The position numbers and the translations under genes are program-made. From NCBI RefSeq assembly GCF_025717605.1, contig NZ_JAJIRQ010000007.1, positions 248,001 to 312,000 of the forward strand: a stretch of DNA of 64,000 nt. The letters run 5' to 3'. The notes under the pieces were generated by a model. That model ran no database searches and was not told the origin of the DNA. It saw nothing but the letters and a program-made list of their open reading frames with translations. The DNA comes from Paucibacter sp. TC2R-5. Its GTDB lineage: Bacteria; Pseudomonadota; Gammaproteobacteria; Burkholderiales; Burkholderiaceae_C. This document shows positions 60,062-64,000 of this stretch, piece by piece; position 1 is the first letter of the stretch, and every line of letters starts with the position of its first letter.

Positions 60062-60584
60062 GATTCGTCTGCCCAAAATATCCGCCCTCAAGCTTTTAAC
60101 ACCCTTGATCATCGCCGCCTCGACACTGGCCCTGCCCTTGTCGGCGCGCGCCGAGGGCATGTTCGACCTGGCCGGGCCAGGACATTGGCGTCTTGCGGTG
60201 TCGCCCTATAGCTTGCATTTCACGTACAACGAAAAACATCGTTATGTGTGGGCCATAGGCATGGAGCGTCAGGCCGACGACGGCTGGTTGTGGGGCGGAT
60301 CGTATTTCAGCAACTCCTTCGGCCAGCCCAGTGGCTATGTCTATATTGGCAAACGCTACACCGACCTGTTCACCAGCCAGCCGCAGCTGTTTGCGCAATG
60401 GTCGGCCGGCGTGCTCTACGGCTACAAGGGCGAATTCCAACATAAAGTGCCCTTCAACCATGGTGGATTCTCGCCCGGCGCGCTGTTCTCGCTCGGCTGG
60501 GCCTTCAATAAGGAAACGGCAGCGCAGGTCAATCTGTTGGGCAACTCCGGCCTGATGCTGCAGTTCTCCTACGATTTCCACTGA
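60060..60584 (+). CDS. Small exported protein, predicted beta-barrel
   Basis: A 174-residue protein with a signal peptide (cleavage near SARA, residue ~28). The mature part has alternating hydrophobic/aromatic strands (WRLAVSPYSLHF, YVWAIGMERQ, GWLWGGSYFSNSFGQP, QLFAQWSAGVLYGY, GFSPGALFSLGWAF, GLMLQFSYDF) and ends in an aromatic-terminal strand, the form of an eight-stranded outer-membrane barrel. Related Burkholderiales proteins have no established function. Divergent start overlaps that of the lipoprotein hydrolase; its end overlaps the convergent gene by 16 bases. Confidence 0.75.
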   Translation: MIRLPKISALKLLTPLIIAASTLALPLSARAEGMFDLAGPGHWRLAVSPYSLHFTYNEKHRYVWAIGMERQADDGWLWGGSYFSNSFGQPSGYVYIGKRYTDLFTSQPQLFAQWSAGVLYGYKGEFQHKVPFNHGGFSPGALFSLGWAFNKETAAQVNLLGNSGLMLQFSYDFH

Positions 60585-61339
60585 TCGGAATCGGCCTGCC
60601 ATTTCAACCAAGCCGCGCGCACCTGCTCAAACGCAGGCAGTAGCTGGCCCCAAGCCTGTTCGTCGAAGCCCATAGGGCGGCGCAACAGCGAGCCGCGCAG
60701 GAGCGACATTGCGGCACCCCGGCAGGCCAGGACAATGCAGTTGCCGCTGGCCTCCAGCCCGACCCGCAGCAACTGCGGCCCAAAGCACTGTCGCAGGCGC
60801 GCCAGATGCAAGGCGTAATCGATGTGGCCGCTGTGCAGATTGAGGACCAGCACGCCCTGCTCTTGCAAGGCGTCAAAGCAATCCTCATAAAACCGCTGTG
60901 AGCACAAGGCCGGTGGCGTGCCGCCCAGATCGAAACCGTCCACCATCAAGACATCCAACTGCCCCTGCACTTGCTGCACATAGTGCGCGCCATCAGCGCA
61001 GTGAACCTGAAAGCGCTCGCCGTCTGCCGGCACCTGGAAGCGCTCACGCAGCGCGATCACATGCGGATTGATCTCGGCCACCTCGATGCGGCTGGCCGGC
61101 AAATGGCGAAAGCAGAATTTCGCCAAGGAACCACCGCCCAGGCCCACCATGCCTATGCGCTGAGGCGCCGGCAGAAACAGCAGAAAACCCATCATCAAGG
61201 CGGTGTAGTCGAGCTCCAGCGCGTCCGGCCGGCTCGCATCCATGCGACTCTGGATCGAGGCGAAGGAAAAATGCAGGCTGGTCGACACGGGCGTCTCCAG
61301 CACAAAGGGTTGGCAATGATCGGCAGGCGTATCTGGCAT
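60569..61339 (-). CDS. Spermidine-synthase-like methyltransferase-fold protein
   Basis: A 256-residue protein with the aminopropyltransferase/spermidine-synthase Rossmann fold: MVGLGGGSLAKFCFRHLP (SAM-binding glycine loop), IEVAEINPHVI (acidic residue), LDVLMVDGFD and a following FYEDCFDAL. The N-terminal beta domain of true spermidine synthases is short here, so it may not be a polyamine enzyme. ATG 61339 is chosen because similarity begins there; 61357 and 61366 are alternatives. It diverges from kdsD by about 85 bases. Confidence 0.8.
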   Translation of the reverse strand: MPDTPADHCQPFVLETPVSTSLHFSFASIQSRMDASRPDALELDYTALMMGFLLFLPAPQRIGMVGLGGGSLAKFCFRHLPASRIEVAEINPHVIALRERFQVPADGERFQVHCADGAHYVQQVQGQLDVLMVDGFDLGGTPPALCSQRFYEDCFDALQEQGVLVLNLHSGHIDYALHLARLRQCFGPQLLRVGLEASGNCIVLACRGAAMSLLRGSLLRRPMGFDEQAWGQLLPAFEQVRAAWLKWQADSDQWKS

Positions 61340-61424
61340 GGCGCTAGCGTAAAGCATTGACGGCATGCCGATGCGGCACAGGGCTTCGCCTGCTTGCTGG
61401 CACCCCCTCGATATACTTCGAGCC

Positions 61425-62414
61425 ATGACGCAAGCCCCTCCTTTCGACCCGTCCCGCGCCGTTGACATCGCCCGCAAGGCCTTGTTGATCGAATCTCGGG
61501 CCTTGCAAGACTTGGCGCCGCGCTTGGGCGATGCCTTCGCAATGGCTGTGCAAGCGATGCTGAGCTGCAGCGGCCGCGTCGCCGTGATGGGCATGGGCAA
61601 GAGCGGCCATGTCGGGCGCAAGATCGTCGCCACCTTGGCGTCAACCGGCACACCCGCGCTATTCGTTCACCCGGCCGAAGCCAGCCACGGCGATCTCGGC
61701 ATGGTGGCACCCCATGATGTCGTGCTGGCGCTGTCGAACTCGGGCGAGAGCGATGAGTTGAACGTCGTCTTGCCGGTGCTCAAGCGGCTCGGCGTGACGA
61801 TTGTGGCGATGACGGGCAAGGCCGAGTCCAGCTTGGCGCGCCACGCCAATATCGTGCTGGACAGCGCCGTCGCTGAGGAAGCCTGCCCACTCAACCTCGC
61901 CCCCACCGCCAGCACCACCGCGCAAATGGCCTTGGGCGATGCGCTTGCCGTGGCCTTGCTGGATGCGCGCGGCTTCAAGGCCGAGGACTTCGCCCGCTCG
62001 CACCCGGGCGGCGCGCTTGGCCGCAAGCTGCTGACCCATGTCCGCGACCTGATGCGGGTGGGCACAGATTTGCCGCGCGTAGCAGCCGACACGCAATTCA
62101 CCGACCTGATGCGCGAGATGTCGGCCAAGGCCTTGGGTGTGGCCATCATGGTGGACGCCGACGCGCGGGTACAAGGCATCTTCACCGACGGGGACCTGCG
62201 CCGCCTGGTTGAGAAGGGTCAGGACTTGCGCGGCCTGACCGCCGCCGACGTCTGCTCGAAGAACCCACGCACGGTCGCAGCGGAAGCCTTGGCGGTCGAT
62301 GCGGCCGACCTGATGGAAGCCGCACGCATCACCGTGGTCTTGGTGGTCGACGCCGAACAGCGCTTGCAAGGTGCCATCACCATCAATGATTTGATGCGCG
62401 CAAAGGTGATCTGA
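61425..62414 (+). CDS. kdsD: D-arabinose-5-phosphate isomerase (KpsF/GutQ family)
   Basis: Converts ribulose-5-phosphate to arabinose-5-phosphate for Kdo synthesis in LPS. The 329-residue protein has an N-terminal SIS domain (VAVMGMGKSGHVGRKIVATLASTGTP; LSNSGESDELNV) and two C-terminal CBS domains (~210-329). The start ATG is followed by a Lys-free TQAPPFD; the stop TGA shares A with the kdsC start (TGATG). It is the first gene of a coupled LPS operon. Confidence 0.95.
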   Translation: MTQAPPFDPSRAVDIARKALLIESRALQDLAPRLGDAFAMAVQAMLSCSGRVAVMGMGKSGHVGRKIVATLASTGTPALFVHPAEASHGDLGMVAPHDVVLALSNSGESDELNVVLPVLKRLGVTIVAMTGKAESSLARHANIVLDSAVAEEACPLNLAPTASTTAQMALGDALAVALLDARGFKAEDFARSHPGGALGRKLLTHVRDLMRVGTDLPRVAADTQFTDLMREMSAKALGVAIMVDADARVQGIFTDGDLRRLVEKGQDLRGLTAADVCSKNPRTVAAEALAVDAADLMEAARITVVLVVDAEQRLQGAITINDLMRAKVI

Positions 62415-62998
62415 TGATGTTGAATGCGGCTTTGAAATTTGCCCCGGAGCTTTTGCTATTGGCCCAAGGCACGGGCTTAGGTCTGAAGGCTGCGATCTTC
62501 GATGTGGACGGCGTGCTGACCGATGGCCGCATCTATATCGGCGAGCAGGGGGAGAGCTTCAAGGCTTTCTCGACGCTGGACGGCCATGGCCTGAAGCTGC
62601 TGGCGCAGGCCGGCATCACGCCCATCATCATCACCGGGCGAGATTCCCCCGCCGTGCGTCGCCGCGTCGCCGATCTGGGCTTGCAATATGCAGCTTATGG
62701 CGCCAAGGACAAATACGCGGTGGCGCAGCCCATCCTCGACCAACTCGGTTTGCAATGGGCCGAGGTGGCGGCGATGGGCGACGATTGGCCGGATCTGCCG
62801 CTCATGACCCGGGTCGGCTTTGCCTGCGCGCCGGCGCAAGCTCATGCCGAGGTCAAGGCGGTCGCGCATTACGTCACTCAAGCCGCAGGCGGCCATGGCG
62901 CGGCGCGCGAGTGCTGTGACTTGATGTTGCAAGCCTGTGGGCGCTACCAGCTATTACTGAACAGTCAGTTGGACACGCTGGATGGGGGCCGGAGCTGA
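62414..62998 (+). CDS. kdsC: 3-deoxy-D-manno-octulosonate 8-phosphate phosphatase
   Basis: HAD-superfamily phosphatase that releases Kdo from Kdo-8-phosphate. The 194-residue protein has the nucleophile motif FDVDGVLTDG, FKAFSTLDGHGL, motif II as ITGRDSP, and the C-terminal GDDWPDLPLM metal site. It starts on the last base of kdsD and ends sharing a base with lptC. Order kdsD-kdsC-lptC is standard in Burkholderiales LPS gene sets. Confidence 0.95.
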   Translation: MMLNAALKFAPELLLLAQGTGLGLKAAIFDVDGVLTDGRIYIGEQGESFKAFSTLDGHGLKLLAQAGITPIIITGRDSPAVRRRVADLGLQYAAYGAKDKYAVAQPILDQLGLQWAEVAAMGDDWPDLPLMTRVGFACAPAQAHAEVKAVAHYVTQAAGGHGAARECCDLMLQACGRYQLLLNSQLDTLDGGRS

Positions 62999-63735
62999 TG
63001 CCGGGAGGCTCGCCCCTCTTGCCTGGATCGACGCCTGTTGCGGCGCCTCGCCTGGCACCGCCGCTGGCTTCCAGCCGGCCGCGCTTGGCCAAGACCTGGG
63101 TGTGGCGCTTGCAGTCCTTTTTGGCCAATTTTTTGCCGCTCTTGCTGATGGCCGCGCTGGCCAGCGGCACTTGGTGGCTGCTCAAAAACACGCCCTCGCC
63201 GGGCGGCGTGGATGCGCTGCCGCCGCCTCGCCACGAGCCAGATTACCAGATGATGAATTTCGATCTGCAAAGAGTCGGTCCCGACGGACTGATGCGCGTG
63301 CGCATCGAGGGGCGAGAGCTGCGTCACTACCCCGATACCGACACGCTGGAGATTGACGGCATCAGCCTGCGCAGCTTCGGCAGCGATGGCGGTCTGACGC
63401 TGGCAACCGCCAATCGCGCCATCAGCAATAGCGATGGCAGCGAGGTGCAGCTGCTCGGCGGCGTGCATGTGCAGCGCTTCGATCCGGTGTCGGCGGACAA
63501 ATCGGCCAGCGGCCCCAAACTAGAGGTACGCGGCGAATTTTTGCAAGCTTTTGCTAACACCGAGATTCTGCGCTCCCATCTACCCGTGCAGCTGAACTAT
63601 GCCGGCGCGGAGATCAAAGCGCAGAGTTTCGAGTTCGAGTATTTGACCAGCCGCCTGAGTTTTGGCGGCCGCACGCAAGCCCGCTTCGAAGCGGCCGATT
63701 CCAGCAAGGCAGGCAAAAAGGCGAAAACTCCATGA
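62998..63735 (+). CDS. lptC: LPS export system protein LptC
   Basis: LptC bridges the inner-membrane LptBFG exporter to periplasmic LptA in LPS transport. The 245-residue protein has a long Pro-rich N terminus, one membrane helix (FLPLLLMAALASGTWWLL, ~42-60) and a beta-jellyroll periplasmic domain (NFDLQRVGPDGLMRVRIEGRELRHYPDTDTLEID). Overlaps the kdsC stop by one base and the SDR start by four. lptA/lptB are not immediately downstream. Confidence 0.92.
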   Translation: MPGGSPLLPGSTPVAAPRLAPPLASSRPRLAKTWVWRLQSFLANFLPLLLMAALASGTWWLLKNTPSPGGVDALPPPRHEPDYQMMNFDLQRVGPDGLMRVRIEGRELRHYPDTDTLEIDGISLRSFGSDGGLTLATANRAISNSDGSEVQLLGGVHVQRFDPVSADKSASGPKLEVRGEFLQAFANTEILRSHLPVQLNYAGAEIKAQSFEFEYLTSRLSFGGRTQARFEAADSSKAGKKAKTP

Positions 63736-64000
63736 CGGGCTTGGTCTACATCACCGGTGCGTCCAGCGGCATTGGGCAGGCGCTTGCGCTGCAGTATTAC
63801 CGTGCCGGTTGGCGCTTGGCCCTGGTGGCCCGGCGCACGACGGAGTTGCAAACTTGGGCGCAGGCGCAAGAACTGAGCACTGACCGTTTTGCGATCTACG
63901 GCGCCGATGTTTGCGATATCGCCGCCATCACCGGAGCGGGCCAGGCCTGCATCACGGCCCAGGGTTTGCCGGACGTGGTGATCGCCAACGCCGGCATCAG
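63732..64000 (+). CDS. Short-chain dehydrogenase/reductase (partial, runs off right edge)
   Basis: N-terminal 89 residues of an SDR-family NAD(P)-dependent oxidoreductase. The cofactor motif TGASSGIG (residues 8-15) and the NAG motif (IANAGIS) after the beta4 strand are seen; ARRTTEL suggests NADP preference. The catalytic Ser-Tyr-Lys lies beyond the window. It starts with ATGA shared with the lptC stop, so it is cotranscribed with LPS genes; its substrate cannot be told. Confidence 0.88.
   Translation, partial: MTGLVYITGASSGIGQALALQYYRAGWRLALVARRTTELQTWAQAQELSTDRFAIYGADVCDIAAITGAGQACITAQGLPDVVIANAGI

Overview
The window reads as a chromosomal segment of a GC-rich Gram-negative bacterium, most likely a betaproteobacterium of the order Burkholderiales (Roseateles/Paucibacter/Rubrivivax-like; this is inference from gene content and codon bias, not a phylogeny). 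Three TonB-dependent receptors, LPS genes (kdsD, kdsC, lptC) and lipoproteins establish an outer membrane. Coding density is very high: many neighbours share 4-base ATGA overlaps and no gene-free stretch exceeds 300 bases. I found no tRNA, rRNA, insertion sequence, integrase or CRISPR array. Both ends cut genes (a 5-oxoprolinase on the left, a short-chain dehydrogenase on the right).

Left part (1-14.8 kb): a partial 5-oxoprolinase, an NPPW-type methyltransferase, a DUF1345 membrane protein and ssb with a clear intrinsic terminator. A translationally coupled LytS-type kinase / LytTR regulator / GIN-domain exported protein operon follows, then a cupin, recQ, a DUF1501/DUF1800 exported pair and an Lrp/AsnC regulator with candidate autoregulatory repeats.

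Carbohydrate/halogenase region (14.8-27 kb): on the minus strand a large TonB-dependent receptor, a flavin-dependent halogenase homologue, SapC, a second halogenase homologue and a large MscS-type channel form one probable operon. Upstream lie glucokinase (same strand) and a GH30 glycosidase (opposite strand). The same perfect 14-base palindrome, TGAAAGCGCTTTCA, occurs before the receptor and in the glk/GH30 divergent region, so the block looks like one LacI-type regulon for uptake and use of a glucose-containing glycoside. The regulator itself is not in the window.

TetR operon (27-32.5 kb): eight minus-strand genes, mostly coupled by 4-base overlaps: TetR, a small membrane protein, DUF2867, an ABC1/UbiB-like kinase, DUF4345, DUF6463, an exported alpha/beta hydrolase and a molybdopterin-domain oxidoreductase. 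A good sigma70-like promoter with two palindromes precedes tetR. I do not recognise a described pathway with this composition.

Signalling, transport and metabolism (32.7-64 kb): two tandem TPR-GGDEF proteins followed by a SulP transporter; a KefB-type antiporter, TfoX C-terminal-domain protein and VOC protein; a pair of M16 peptidase homologues (one with HxxEH, one without); a yybP-ykoY manganese riboswitch before a GDT1-family manganese exporter that starts with TTG; a response regulator plus 1070-residue hybrid kinase; two further TonB-dependent receptors; divergent glpK/glpD; a DUF6524 protein; an orphan ureE; a lipoprotein hydrolase; a small predicted beta-barrel; a spermidine-synthase-like protein; and the coupled kdsD-kdsC-lptC-SDR operon.
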